DNA of 37,856 nt from IMG/VR virus record IMGVR_UViG_3300049734_000195, positions 1 through 37,856 of that record; one strand, given 5' to 3'. A model generated the notes under the pieces. It was not told the origin of the DNA. It worked only from the letters and a program-made list of their open reading frames with translations, and made no database searches. Each line of letters begins with the position of its first letter. Position 1 is the first letter of the stretch. Origin of the DNA: a virus. This document shows positions 27,613 to 35,160 of this stretch, in pieces. A program made the position numbers and the translations under genes.

Positions 27613-28166
27613 TTCGGAGCCCCCAGCGCCAGCAACTCGCCCAGGCGCGCCGAGACCTCCTCACGCGTGAGATCAGCCCCGAGGAACGTCTTCGCGTAGT
27701 AGCCCGCGACGTACGGCTGGAACCAGCCGGAGTGGTCGAAGATGTAGGGGATGCTCATCTCGACCTTCCCCTGGATCACCAGGTGGCAGACCTGGCAGAG
27801 CGCGGCGAGGTTCCACCAGTCACAGTCGGCTTTGACCTCGTTGAGGTGGTGGACGGTGAGAACCCGCTGGGGGACGCGTTCGATGATCGTTACTGACATA
27901 TCCAGTGCAGTGGCAGCGTCGAGAAGATTGCTTCTATCCACCGGTTCAAAGCGACGGTGGCGGTCGGGGTCGCACGCATCGTCACAGGCCGCCATCAGAC
28001 TGGGCAGCGGATTGTCGATCTGAGCGGCGGACGAGCTGTGCCGCGCGGTGAGTATCAGCGCCTTCCACTGTCGATCCGACCGGTGGCGGCAGCGCACGCA
28101 GCGGTTGCCGGCCTCCTCGCGGACACGCGCGGCGATCTCCGGCCATTCGTCTGGGTAGCCGTTCAC
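27609..28166 (-). CDS. HNH endonuclease
   Basis: 185 residues. Zinc Cys pairs C-x2-C (CVRC, 23-26; CQVC, 124-127) flank a catalytic core of TVHHLNEVKADCDWWNLAAL (about 104-123): the His-His, the Asn of WNL and the last His (CHLV, His128) are the HNH/beta-beta-alpha-metal pattern. The insert between the Cys pairs is long (about 97 residues). Phage HNH enzymes nick or cut DNA; many act with terminase or in recombination. Here it lies in the early arm beside the resolvase. GTG start overlapping the upstream TGA (GTGA). Confidence 0.8.
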   Translation of the reverse strand: MNGYPDEWPEIAARVREEAGNRCVRCRHRSDRQWKALILTARHSSSAAQIDNPLPSLMAACDDACDPDRHRRFEPVDRSNLLDAATALDMSVTIIERVPQRVLTVHHLNEVKADCDWWNLAALCQVCHLVIQGKVEMSIPYIFDHSGWFQPYVAGYYAKTFLGADLTREEVSARLGELLALGAPK

Positions 28167-28699
28167 GACGCCACCCTCCCGTGCGCGCCGAGCTTCTTGT
28201 CAGCCAGGCGCTTCCGCAGCAGCTCGACGAGACCCGCCGGAACCTTCATGCGGCCCGCCTCCATCTGCCCGACACAGGAAGCCCCGCTCGCGCGGTTCTT
28301 GTAGCCCGCGAGATCGCCGACTGCGGCCTGCGACCATCCTCCGGCCTGGCGCAGCTCGCGCAGGGTGTCGCCGTCATGCCGGGTGCGCTCGGGCGTAGGC
28401 GTCGCCCTGGGTGCGCGCTTCCGGACGGCCTCGGTGTCCTTGACGACCGGCTTCCGTTCTACGGCCGCCGGAGCTGGCGCCGGCGCGGGTGGAGGAGCCG
28501 CCGCGGGCTTGGAGACGCGCTGCGGAGCAGGGGGGGGGGGATCCTGCTGCCGTGGTGCTTCCTCGACGGCCGCCTGGCGCACCAATATCCCGGGGCGGAT
28601 GAACTCCCGCTCGATGCACTCGATGGCGACCGTCAGCTCACGGATGCGGTTGCGGAAAGCGGCGACGACGACCTCGAACGTCTCGGGGTTGAGGCTCAT
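28163..28699 (-). CDS. HTH regulator with long Pro/Ala linker
   Basis: 178 residues. The N-terminus (SLNPETFEVVVAAFRNRIRE) looks like a helical oligomerisation segment. Residues about 58-105 are Pro/Ala-rich and coded partly by an 11-base G run (C run in mRNA; 28530-28540). The C-terminus holds an XRE-type helix-turn-helix: LRELRQAGGWSQAAVGDLAG, then GQMEAGRMKVPAGLVELLRK. It starts eight bases after the preceding stop. It is likely an early-gene transcription regulator. The C-tract may make it phase-variable; the length of this run is also error-prone in sequencing. Confidence 0.68.
   Translation of the reverse strand: MSLNPETFEVVVAAFRNRIRELTVAIECIEREFIRPGILVRQAAVEEAPRQQDPPPPAPQRVSKPAAAPPPAPAPAPAAVERKPVVKDTEAVRKRAPRATPTPERTRHDGDTLRELRQAGGWSQAAVGDLAGYKNRASGASCVGQMEAGRMKVPAGLVELLRKRLADKKLGAHGRVAS
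28530..28540. repeat. Run of 11 G inside an HTH gene
   Basis: A pure 11-base G run (C run on the coding strand) lies in the Pro-rich linker between the N-terminal helix and the HTH domain of the gene at 28163-28699. A change of one base would shift the frame and remove the HTH. Confidence 0.8.
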
Positions 28700-28707
28700 C
28701 GGCGCGC

Positions 28708-29055
28708 CTACCAGCTCGACACGATGGTTAAGCCAGGGGCGAACGTCCGCAGCCTGCGCAGCACGGTGGTCGTCCGGTGCAACTCGCAGAGGACCACCGC
28801 CGCCCCGTGACGCGTCTCGAGGCCTCCCGATGCCCACTGCTTGCAGTCCTCGCACCGCAGCTGCTGATCGGCCATCGTGAACACGCGGGCGGTCGAGAGG
28901 TTGTGCTCGTACGCGTGCAGCTCGGCCTCTTCCTTCGTTGCATGCCCGTCCTGGTGGCTACGGCACGGTCCGCTCGGGAAGATCGCGCCGTCGTTCATGC
29001 GCGTCCAATCCCATCGACCATCCGTCTTGCGCTGGCGGGCCTCGTAGTAATTCAC
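28708..29055 (-). CDS. Small Cys/His protein of the early arm
   Basis: 115 residues. The N-terminal half (YYEARQRKTDGRWDWTRMND, a likely beta-rich domain, then GPCRSHQDGHATKEEAELHA) and the C-terminal half (LRCEDCKQWASGGLETRHGA, then LCELH) contain a CxxC and a later CxxxH, a zinc-ribbon-like arrangement. Proteins with this split zinc-site layout occur in phage early regions, with unknown roles. The GTG start overlaps the 13-codon ORF upstream (GTGA). Function unknown. Confidence 0.58.
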   Translation of the reverse strand: MNYYEARQRKTDGRWDWTRMNDGAIFPSGPCRSHQDGHATKEEAELHAYEHNLSTARVFTMADQQLRCEDCKQWASGGLETRHGAAVVLCELHRTTTVLRRLRTFAPGLTIVSSW

Positions 29056-29093
29056 GCGCGCGCTCCCTTCTTGGCCGTCGAGTACTCGCTCAT
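29052..29093 (-). CDS. 13-residue coupling ORF
   Basis: ATG at 29093 overlaps the ATPase stop as ATGA, and its TGA at 29052-29054 overlaps the next gene's GTG as GTGA. The predicted peptide is MSEYSTAKKGARA. Exact overlaps at both ends suggest that the ribosome passes through it to reach the next gene. It may be a real microprotein or only a relay. Not supported by any homology. Confidence 0.35.
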   Translation of the reverse strand: MSEYSTAKKGARA

Positions 29094-30997
29094 GCCGCCT
29101 CCCTCCCCGCGCCGGCGATGCCAGGCGCCTCCACGCGCGACGCTCCCCCCTCGCGCGAGACGTAGAAGTAGCGCGGACCTGGGACGGCGTTGCGCTCCCG
29201 GGCCATCGCCTGAAACTCCTCGACGGTCTTGCCGAGGATGGTGGACAGCACCAGCACCTGGTGCCCGCAGTCGGAAAGCACGCTGAGCGCCGCGGCGCGG
29301 CTCCCCGGATCCAGCCGGTCGAAGTCGTCGACGACGATGAGCCCGAAGCCCGAGGCGGACGCCACCGCGACCTGGAAGGCCAGGCCGAAGCGGATCTGCT
29401 CGCTGGAGCTCAGCAGCCTGGTCGGTAGGCCGTTGACGATCGCGTCGTCCTCGAGGGCGAGCAGCGGCGCGAAGTCCGCCTGGTAGCCCATCGGCCGGAG
29501 CTGCTCGTTCACGACGGACTGGAAGAGCTGCACGCCCCCGCCGCCGGCGAGGTCCTTGCGGATGCCGTCGGGGCCGAGCAGCTCGCACAGGCGGTCCAGG
29601 TCGTCGCGCTCGGCGTCGAGCCGGTCCCGGGCGTGCTCGTATTTCGCGTGCTGCTCGGCGGCCGCCAGGTACGACGAGAGCAGCTCGAGCCGGCGGCGCC
29701 CCTCGGCGATCCGCTCCGCGAGGGCCGCGGGGTCGGCGACGGCCGCGGGCTGCGGCTCGGCGGGGCGCATCTCGCGCTCACGCTCCAGCTCGGTGATCGC
29801 CGCCTCGATCGTGGCGGCCGCCGCCTCCCCCTCCTCGAGCGCCACGAGCTGGCGCTTCAGGGCCTCGACGTCGGGGGTCGCCTGCAGGATCGACTTCGCT
29901 TCCGCAAGCTGGTTGCGCGCCGCCGCGGCCTCGGCCTCCGCCGCCTTCAGCCGGTCCCGGGCGGACTCGATCGCCTTCTTGCGGCTGGCCGCGGTCGCCT
30001 TGGCGCCACAGGTGGGACACGTCTCGGGCGCCGCCTCGGCCGCGGTTACGTCCTCCCCCGCCCGCGCGAGCAGCGCTTCCGCCTTCGCCTGGCGCTGGAC
30101 GGCGTCCCGGTGGGCGGTCGCGGCGGACGTCTTTCCTTCTTCCGCCGCGGTGATCTGGTGCGAGAGCGACAGCGCCCGCATCTTCACGTCACCCTGCGGG
30201 GGTAGCTGCTTGCGCTTCTCGCGCCACTTCGCCAGGTCCCGGTCGATCCGCTTGAGTCGCTCACGCTCCCGGCGCGGGGCGGCCTCCGCCTCAGCCTGGG
30301 CGCGGATGGCCTGCTCGCGCTCCCCCTCGAGCGCCTCGAGCTTCCGGGTGATCGTCCGGCGGTGGCTTTCGAGGGTCGGACCGTCCATGCCCGCCATGCC
30401 ATCCGGGGCGACGGGCGGCTCGGGCTCGCCGAGCGCCTTGAGCGCGCGCCCGTTCGCCGTCCGGGCCTCGTAGACCCGGCGGTAGAGCGCGTCGATCTCG
30501 CTCAGCGTCGCGATGACGTTGGTGTGCTCCTGGGGGATCGCGCCAGCGATCAACTCCACCACCTCGGAGGGGAGTTCGATTGCCGCCGGCTTCGTCAGGT
30601 CCAGCACCAGCCGCTGCGCCGCCTTGCGATCGAGCCGCAGCAGCTCGCCCGAGTAGAGGCAGGCGCGGATGACGGAGCCGGGAACGTGCAGGTGCGCCTC
30701 GATCCGGTCCTGGACCGCGGCGCGCGGGCCCTCCCCCTCCTGGCGGGTGAACAGCTCATCACCCGCGTGGATCTGGACCTCCCACTTCTTGCGGTCGCCG
30801 TAGCGGCGGAGGTCCTCGAGGGAGCGGCCGGACTCGGCCCCCCTCGCGGTCCCCGTGAGGCCCACGGAGATCGCGTCGAGGAGCGTGGACTTCCCCGCGG
30901 CGTTGAGCCCTCCGACGATGTTGAGCCCAGGCGCGAGGTCGAGGTCGGCGGCCTGGTAGCTGCGAAAATTCCGGAGAGCGAGCCGGGTGATCTGCAT
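29090..30997 (-). CDS. Rad50/SbcC-like recombination ATPase with zinc hook
   Basis: 635 residues. Head: Walker A GGLNAAGKST (29-38); late ABC signature LLSSSEQIRFG (from about 528) and Walker B LIVVDD (about 553-558). Between them, long charged coiled coils (about 200-480) carry a single CPTC at 327-330, the zinc hook that dimerises Rad50/SbcC. It is shorter than cellular SbcC, a common phage feature. SbcC works with the SbcD nuclease, and no SbcD-like gene is visible here; the PD-(D/E)XK gene two genes upstream could be a partner. I chose ATG at 30997 (GGAGAGG about ten bases upstream) over 31015. Confidence 0.8.
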   Translation of the reverse strand: MQITRLALRNFRSYQAADLDLAPGLNIVGGLNAAGKSTLLDAISVGLTGTARGAESGRSLEDLRRYGDRKKWEVQIHAGDELFTRQEGEGPRAAVQDRIEAHLHVPGSVIRACLYSGELLRLDRKAAQRLVLDLTKPAAIELPSEVVELIAGAIPQEHTNVIATLSEIDALYRRVYEARTANGRALKALGEPEPPVAPDGMAGMDGPTLESHRRTITRKLEALEGEREQAIRAQAEAEAAPRRERERLKRIDRDLAKWREKRKQLPPQGDVKMRALSLSHQITAAEEGKTSAATAHRDAVQRQAKAEALLARAGEDVTAAEAAPETCPTCGAKATAASRKKAIESARDRLKAAEAEAAAARNQLAEAKSILQATPDVEALKRQLVALEEGEAAAATIEAAITELEREREMRPAEPQPAAVADPAALAERIAEGRRRLELLSSYLAAAEQHAKYEHARDRLDAERDDLDRLCELLGPDGIRKDLAGGGGVQLFQSVVNEQLRPMGYQADFAPLLALEDDAIVNGLPTRLLSSSEQIRFGLAFQVAVASASGFGLIVVDDFDRLDPGSRAAALSVLSDCGHQVLVLSTILGKTVEEFQAMARERNAVPGPRYFYVSREGGASRVEAPGIAGAGREAA

Positions 30998-30999
30998 CG

Positions 31000-31341
31000 T
31001 CACGGCCCTCTCCATTCGAGGCGGGAGACCGACAACGCGGCCGCCGCTCGCTCGAGCAGCTCGACTGCATCGCGGATGTTGCCGCGCACGACGACATACG
31101 CGCTGGCCCCTGAGACGTTCGGCTCACCGAGGGAGACGCGGAGGCAGTCGGGATCGTCTGGCAGCTTCCTCACGAGGAAGGTGCCGACGATCTCCTCCTC
31201 CGCGTTCTCGCCCGGCTTCCCGGTGGTGATCGTGTTGGTCCCAGCCGCTGACATCGCGGCCGCCTGCTCCGTCAGGCGCCGGATGACACCGTCGTCCGTT
31301 GCCTCGGTTTCGTGATCTCGGTTCCTGTGGGTGTCAGCCAT
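31000..31341 (-). CDS. Small protein of the recombination block
   Basis: 113 residues, unrecognised. The N-terminal half is charged and probably disordered. Residues about 50-112 look folded (GTFLVRKLPDDPDCLRVSLG, then SAYVVVRGNIRDAVELLERA). It lies between the annealing-protein candidate and the Rad50-like ATPase and ends at the TGA just before the ATPase ATG, so it is co-translated with them. GGAG precedes the ATG. A small recombination accessory or single-strand DNA cofactor is possible by place only. Confidence 0.5.
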   Translation of the reverse strand: MADTHRNRDHETEATDDGVIRRLTEQAAAMSAAGTNTITTGKPGENAEEEIVGTFLVRKLPDDPDCLRVSLGEPNVSGASAYVVVRGNIRDAVELLERAAAALSVSRLEWRGP

Positions 31342-31350
31342 GATGGGCTC

Positions 31351-32367
31351 CTAGAAGTCCACGAGCTGGCCCTGACCGGGCGCACTGGTGGGGGTGGCCG
31401 GACGGGGCTCCGGCTTGTCGTCATCGAGCCCGTCGACGAACTGGTCGGGGGTCAGCGTCCCCGCCGCCTGGGCGGGCTCCTGACGCGGAGGCGCGGCGCT
31501 GGCAGGAGCCGCCGCGCGCAGGTTCTCGTCCCCATGCCCGCGGTTCTTCTCGGCGGCAGGCTTCAGATCCTCGGGCGAGACGGTCCCCTTCTCCGGCCCG
31601 GCCGCCACCGGGAACCACTCGGCCGGCGTGCTCATGCCGTCCTTGAGCGAGTTGTAGACCTTGCCCAGCTGGATCAGCATCCCGGGGGTGATCGACTCCA
31701 GATGCCGCTGCGTCCGGCGCTCGATCATCTCCTTCGTGACCCCGAACTCCGCGAACTTCTCGAGCAGCGCTTTCAACCGCTCCGGCGTGACCTTCGCCTT
31801 CTCGGTCAGCGTCGCCTCGCACTGGCGGATCGCTTCTTCCTGCACGTCGCCGGGGATCACCCCCAGGATGCAGGCCCGCAGCCGCCGCGCCCCCTGATTC
31901 GCCACCATCTCGTAGATGTCACGCGGATCCGAGAGCGCGACGTTCCCCTTGTTCTTCGTGTAGCGGATGTGCGGCACCTGGAACACCTTCCGCTGGCGCA
32001 CGTTCGTCTCGAGGTCCCAGGCGTAGGCTTCGACCGTGGACTCCCCGTCCCGCTGGTCCAGCTCGCGGATGCCGAAGTCGAAGTTGCCCCAGTTCTGCGC
32101 CAGCACCTCCGCGAGCCGGATGGACGGCCCGGTGACCTCCGCGCCGCCGCGGGTGTAGGCGTACATCGCTTTCTCCGCGAGTCCAGGCCGGGTGCAGGCC
32201 ATGAGGATCCGGTCCTGCGCCGCCTTCTCGTCGCGCGGGTTCGACCGCGCCAGGATCATCGCGGCCTGCACTTCCGCGATCTCGCGCTGCTGGGCGATGG
32301 CGACGAGAGCCCCGCCGCCGGCGCTCTCGCTTGCGCGCGTCATCTGCACCACGTTTGCCTCCGGCAT
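31351..32367 (-). CDS. Phage recombination-associated protein, annealing candidate
   Basis: 338 residues. The conserved stretch AEVTGPSIRLAEVLAQNWGN (about 76-95), then GIRELDQRDGESTVEAYAWD and YEMVANQGARRLRACILGVI (about 150-169), belongs to a family that recurs in phages directly beside a RecB-like nuclease, where RecT/Rad52-type annealing proteins also sit. Its C-terminal half is Pro/Ala/Gln-rich and likely flexible. A single-strand annealing or ssDNA-binding role would pair with the nuclease. That is inference from place; I cannot show a RecT fold from sequence alone. The start overlaps the nuclease stop (TGATG). Confidence 0.6.
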   Translation of the reverse strand: MPEANVVQMTRASESAGGGALVAIAQQREIAEVQAAMILARSNPRDEKAAQDRILMACTRPGLAEKAMYAYTRGGAEVTGPSIRLAEVLAQNWGNFDFGIRELDQRDGESTVEAYAWDLETNVRQRKVFQVPHIRYTKNKGNVALSDPRDIYEMVANQGARRLRACILGVIPGDVQEEAIRQCEATLTEKAKVTPERLKALLEKFAEFGVTKEMIERRTQRHLESITPGMLIQLGKVYNSLKDGMSTPAEWFPVAAGPEKGTVSPEDLKPAAEKNRGHGDENLRAAAPASAAPPRQEPAQAAGTLTPDQFVDGLDDDKPEPRPATPTSAPGQGQLVDF

Positions 32368-33203
32368 CACAGTTCTCCTTGCGGCGCGGCCACGGCGAGC
32401 TGCGCCGGCCGGCGGATGAAGTAGCGGCACGTCCGGGCGTAGCCGCAGAAGCGCTCCGAGCAGGCCCAGTGGTCAGGGCTCACCGGCATGAACACGCCTC
32501 GCTCGATGGCGAGGGTCAGCGTCTCGATCCGGGCGAGGAGCGCGTTGTAGTCGTCGGCGCCCTTCGTGGCCTCCAGCGTGACGGCCAAGGGCTTCTTGTT
32601 GTCCACCAGGTAATCGAGTTTGACCTTCTCGGGCGCGCGGCCGTCCAGCACCTTGACCGCGAGCGAGTAGGCAGCGAGCTGCAGCGACTTCGCCGCCGCA
32701 TCCGCCGGCGGGCTCTTCGCGGTCGTCTTGGTGTCGCGCACCGCGGCCGCGCCTTCCTGGATGTCGATGGTTCCGACGAGGTCGAAGGGATAGCCCGGGA
32801 TCGCCACCGCCCACTGGCGCTGGATGTGCGTCGGCTCGATCTCCCCCGCCGTCGAGACGGCGTGCAGGACCGAGAGCCTCACCGTCTTGTCCGTCGCCTG
32901 CCCCTTCACCTTCGGGATGCCGGCCTCGGCTTCCTCGGGATCGAGCCGGACGCCGCCGCCGCGCTCCCAGGTTTCCTCGAGGCCGTCGCGCGCGATCTCG
33001 GCCAGCTCGTCGAGCGGCAGCAGCTCCTTCGTCTCGCGCTTGTGCTCCAGGTTGCGGCTGACCGCCTTGTCGGTGGCGATGCCGACGACCGCCGCCACTC
33101 CGGGCGGGATGATCTCGCCTTCGATGTAGCGCCGCCGGAAGGCCTCGCCGCAGGCCATGTTGAGGCCGGTGGCGTGGAGCTGCGGCCGCTTCAGAGTGTC
33201 CAT
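32367..33203 (-). CDS. PD-(D/E)XK nuclease with four-Cys (Fe-S type) layout
   Basis: 278 residues. Catalytic residues read as Asp147 (GTIDIQEG), Asp157-x-Lys159 (VRDTKT) and the following SLQLAAYS (Gln175, Tyr179), the RecB/Cas4 family pattern. One Cys at 18 (NMACGEAF) and three at 248, 253 and 259 (WACSERFCGYARTC) match the split Fe-S cluster of AddB/Cas4-type nucleases. It would resect double-strand DNA ends in phage recombination. GGAGG lies nine bases before ATG 33203; a longer start at 33353 would run through the hairpin at 33269-33299 and is rejected. Confidence 0.85.
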   Translation of the reverse strand: MDTLKRPQLHATGLNMACGEAFRRRYIEGEIIPPGVAAVVGIATDKAVSRNLEHKRETKELLPLDELAEIARDGLEETWERGGGVRLDPEEAEAGIPKVKGQATDKTVRLSVLHAVSTAGEIEPTHIQRQWAVAIPGYPFDLVGTIDIQEGAAAVRDTKTTAKSPPADAAAKSLQLAAYSLAVKVLDGRAPEKVKLDYLVDNKKPLAVTLEATKGADDYNALLARIETLTLAIERGVFMPVSPDHWACSERFCGYARTCRYFIRRPAQLAVAAPQGEL

Positions 33204-33268
33204 GTCCGATTGACCTCCGGACCCGCCCGTGGTAGCGTCGGGCCCGTTCGTAGCGTTCTTCATGTATT

Positions 33269-33299
33269 GGGGCCGCGTCTCTGCCCGGGGCGCGGCCCC
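33269..33299. terminator. GC-rich hairpin upstream of the recombination block
   Basis: GGGGCCGCG (33269-33277) pairs with CGCGGCCCC (33291-33299), a 9-base perfect stem with a 13-base loop. On the plus strand it is followed by TTTCGTT, a short U-run; on the minus strand by CCAATACAT. It lies between the small gene ending at 33305 and the nuclease start at 33203, so it could attenuate early messages into the recombination genes. Confidence 0.5.
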
Positions 33300-33304
33300 T
33301 TTCG

Positions 33305-33520
33305 TTACTTCCCCTCGCCGTCCATCTTCTCCGCGAGCGCCGCGAGCCAGCACTCCAGTCGTGGGTGGTCACGCTTCGGCCACCAGCACCAGTCGTGCGT
33401 ATGCTCCGCGTGCATCTCCACGACCCCCCGCAGCACGCGGGCGGCTTGCAGGCAACCGGGCCACGGCTCGTCGGTCTCCATCGTGTCCGCCAGCGCCAGC
33501 AGCTTCGCTTGGGGGTCCAT
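33305..33520 (-). CDS. Small early protein, unknown
   Basis: 71 residues. MDPQAKLLALADTMETDEPW then helical text (QAARVLRGVVEMHAEHTHDW) and an aromatic WCWWPKRDHPRLECWLAALA. The Trp/His/Cys content is unusual for so short a protein. The ATG overlaps the stop of the previous gene as TGATG. It lies just before a hairpin and the recombination genes. I do not recognise it, and no function is supported. Confidence 0.5.
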   Translation of the reverse strand: MDPQAKLLALADTMETDEPWPGCLQAARVLRGVVEMHAEHTHDWCWWPKRDHPRLECWLAALAEKMDGEGK

Positions 33521-33921
33521 CACTTCCCCTTCAGCTCCGCGAGCATCAGCCCGCACCGCTCGATGCCGTCGTGCGCTGCCTGCTGCGCCGCAAGGATCGC
33601 GTGCGTGTACGGTCCCTCGTCGTTCGCCTCATCGAGGAACGCCGCCCGCAGCAGCTCCAGGGCGTCGGCGAACTTGCAGGTCGCGCCGTGGATCTGGGCG
33701 TAGCGGGTGGAAGGTGGCGGGGGCGCGGCGGGACGCGCGGGCAGGCCGATCGGCGCCTCGGGACCGAACGCCACGCGCCCGACGACGACGCCACTACCCC
33801 CACGAGGCGGATTGTCGGAATCTAACCGACCGTGAGTCGGCTGATATCCGCCTATCCGCCTTCCTGCCCGGTCCCACTTGCCGCTCGTCTGCGGGATCAC
33901 CTTGTCGTTACCGATCCTCAT
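33520..33921 (-). CDS. Small early protein, unknown
   Basis: 133 residues, unrecognised. The first half is basic and Gly/Pro-rich (MRIGNDKVIPQTSGKWDRAG), a loop-like region that could bind nucleic acid. The second half is helical with an acidic section (FADALELLRAAFLDEANDEG, then AAQQAAHDGIERCGLMLAEL). GGGGAA lies about four bases before the ATG. The ATG at 33921 is preferred over an upstream start at 34029 that lacks a Shine-Dalgarno. Confidence 0.5.
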   Translation of the reverse strand: MRIGNDKVIPQTSGKWDRAGRRIGGYQPTHGRLDSDNPPRGGSGVVVGRVAFGPEAPIGLPARPAAPPPPSTRYAQIHGATCKFADALELLRAAFLDEANDEGPYTHAILAAQQAAHDGIERCGLMLAELKGK

Positions 33922-34029
33922 CGCTTCCCCCTGAAATCGTTGCGGAGCGGCCCCGGCCAACCAGGTTCCGAAAGCCACCCCGCCCCGAAGTCCCCGCCAG
34001 CAACTGGAACAGCGGCGAGGCCCCACCAA

Positions 34030-34048
34030 GCCGGGGAGCGTCCCCGGC
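34030..34048 (-). terminator. Hairpin after a small early gene
   Basis: GCCGGGGA (34030-34037) pairs with TCCCCGGC (34041-34048), an 8-base perfect stem with a 3-base loop, directly after the gene at 34057-34383 on the minus strand. It is followed by CTTGGTG, with no U-run, so it looks like a partial attenuator or RNA-processing site. No promoter is evident after it. Confidence 0.45.
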
Positions 34049-34056
34049 GGCCGTCC

Positions 34057-34383
34057 TCAGTCCCGATCCTCTGGACCGTGCTCTCCGATCCGAAGCTGTC
34101 GCCGCACCTCTCGAATCGTGTCCATGTTCGGCACCTGGATATGGCCCGGCAGGTCGCAGCGTGACCACGCCAGCGCGCCGCTCCACCGCTCCCAGTACTT
34201 GACCATCCCCCCGCACCCAGGGACCTCGCACTTCAGGAAGACAGGCGGGGCCGGGGCAACGGCCGTCGAGGTCCGGCCGCCTGTCGCTGCCCCGGGGTCC
34301 GGTTCTTCTGCGATTGGGGTACTGGGGTTGGCTTCGGAGGTCGGCTCGACACTCTCCTCTGGAGTGGTGGGGACGCGATTCAT
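34057..34383 (-). CDS. Small protein with zinc-site-like Cys, unknown
   Basis: 108 residues. The first 45 are Pro/Thr/Glu-rich and probably disordered (NRVPTTPEESVEPTSEANPS). Residues about 50-80 carry KCEVPGCGGMVKYWERWSGA and SRCDLPGH, three Cys and a His that could hold a zinc ion in the manner of small zinc ribbons. It overlaps the upstream stop as ATGA. Function unknown; it is one of several Cys-containing small early genes here. Confidence 0.52.
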   Translation of the reverse strand: MNRVPTTPEESVEPTSEANPSTPIAEEPDPGAATGGRTSTAVAPAPPVFLKCEVPGCGGMVKYWERWSGALAWSRCDLPGHIQVPNMDTIREVRRQLRIGEHGPEDRD

Positions 34384-34784
34384 TGGATGATCCTCACGTC
34401 CGCTGGCGGCTCGCCACAGGCAATCGGCTCAGGCTCAGGGTCGCCGCACACCTTGCAGGACGTGCACGACTGCCCGATCTTCCCGGCGACGCAGCGCGGC
34501 TCGGGCCGCATCACCATCGCCCCGTCCTGGCACTCGCCGCACTTGAGCGCCTCGGTCGTCCGGCCGGACCTGAGACGCAAGGGTCGGAGCGCCGCAACGA
34601 TCTGGTCGAGCCCGTAGCCCCGCGACTCGAGCTCCCGCGCCAGGCGCAGCGCATCGGCCGGAGGCAGGAAGATGATCCGCTCCCCCGCCTCCGTCGTCGC
34701 TCGGATCGGCGGGGACGTGAGCGTCAGCGGGGGTAGTTCCACACCATCGAGCGACAAGCACACGGTCAGCGCGAGCGCGAGCAT
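34380..34784 (-). CDS. Exported Cys-rich early protein
   Basis: 134 residues. A short hydrophobic N-terminus (MLALALTVCLSLDG) resembles a signal sequence, with the Cys near position 9 possibly a weak lipobox. The middle is helical (FLPPADALRLARELESRGYG, about 45-64). The C-terminal 45 residues are Cys-rich: KCGECQDG, then CVAGKIGQSCTSCKVCGD and IACGE (about 83-125), three CxxC-type pairs. It lies overlapped by a tiny membrane gene. It could be a surface protein of lysogens, but its early-arm place is unusual for that. Function unknown. Confidence 0.55.
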   Translation of the reverse strand: MLALALTVCLSLDGVELPPLTLTSPPIRATTEAGERIIFLPPADALRLARELESRGYGLDQIVAALRPLRLRSGRTTEALKCGECQDGAMVMRPEPRCVAGKIGQSCTSCKVCGDPEPEPIACGEPPADVRIIQ

Positions 34785-34882
34785 GTGTCCTCCTTCCGGT
34801 CCCGTAGGAAGCTGTAGATGACGGCCGCCACGAGCAGGCCGCGCGTGACGTCGAGCGCCAGGAGGAGGAGCGCCTCGCCCAT
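34766..34882 (-). CDS. 38-residue membrane protein overlapping its neighbour
   Basis: MGEALLLLALDVTRGLLVAA and a short charged end give a single hydrophobic helix (residues about 4-24). The ATG overlaps the upstream stop (TGATG), and its 3' end overlaps the next gene by 19 bases in another frame. The tight fit suggests it is expressed. It may be a membrane effector or a coupling peptide for the exported Cys-rich protein. No family assigned. Confidence 0.45.
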   Translation of the reverse strand: MGEALLLLALDVTRGLLVAAVIYSFLRDRKEDTCSRSR

Positions 34883-35160
34883 CACAGCCCTGACGCGTTG
34901 ACGATGTCGAAGAGGGCAACCGTGTCATCCCCGTCCTCGGGCGTTGGCGGCCGGAGCGACGCGGCATCCGGCCTCCCCTGCTCCCCGCCGCTCCGGGGTT
35001 CGTACGTCAGATCGAAATCCGTCCGGCAGGCGTGGCAGTGCGCGGAGGTCGGCCGCTCCCCCGGCGGCGCGAGCGTCGTCCCGCACCCGGGGCACGTCGC
35101 GATCCAGAAGCCGTCGCGGAGGTAGCCCTGCTGCCACAGGGCCGGGACGGTCGGGATCAC
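34882..35160 (-). CDS. Small zinc-ribbon protein of the early arm
   Basis: 92 residues. Two Cys pairs, CPGCG near 22-26 and HCHACRTDF near 40-48, form a treble-clef or ribbon zinc site (C-x2-C-x17-C-x2-C). The rest is an acidic C-terminus (PTPEDGDDTVALFDIVNASG). Phage early zinc ribbons often bind nucleic acid or host RNA polymerase. The GTG overlaps the upstream stop (GTGA). No direct function can be assigned. Confidence 0.6.
   Translation of the reverse strand: MIPTVPALWQQGYLRDGFWIATCPGCGTTLAPPGERPTSAHCHACRTDFDLTYEPRSGGEQGRPDAASLRPPTPEDGDDTVALFDIVNASGL

Noticed and set aside
27744-27920. Possible CRISPR-like or short tandem repeats in the HNH gene
   Set aside because: No repeat unit with regular spacing could be found.
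29090-33203. Anti-phage defence system (SMC-like ATPase plus nuclease)
   Set aside because: The genes are within the phage early operon, coupled to recombination genes and a RuvC-like enzyme, so phage recombination is the simpler reading.
32331-34202. Plus-strand open frame of 623 codons
   Set aside because: Its low-complexity Arg/Ala/His-rich translation covers the nuclease, hairpin and small early genes of the minus strand; no start signal or domain.
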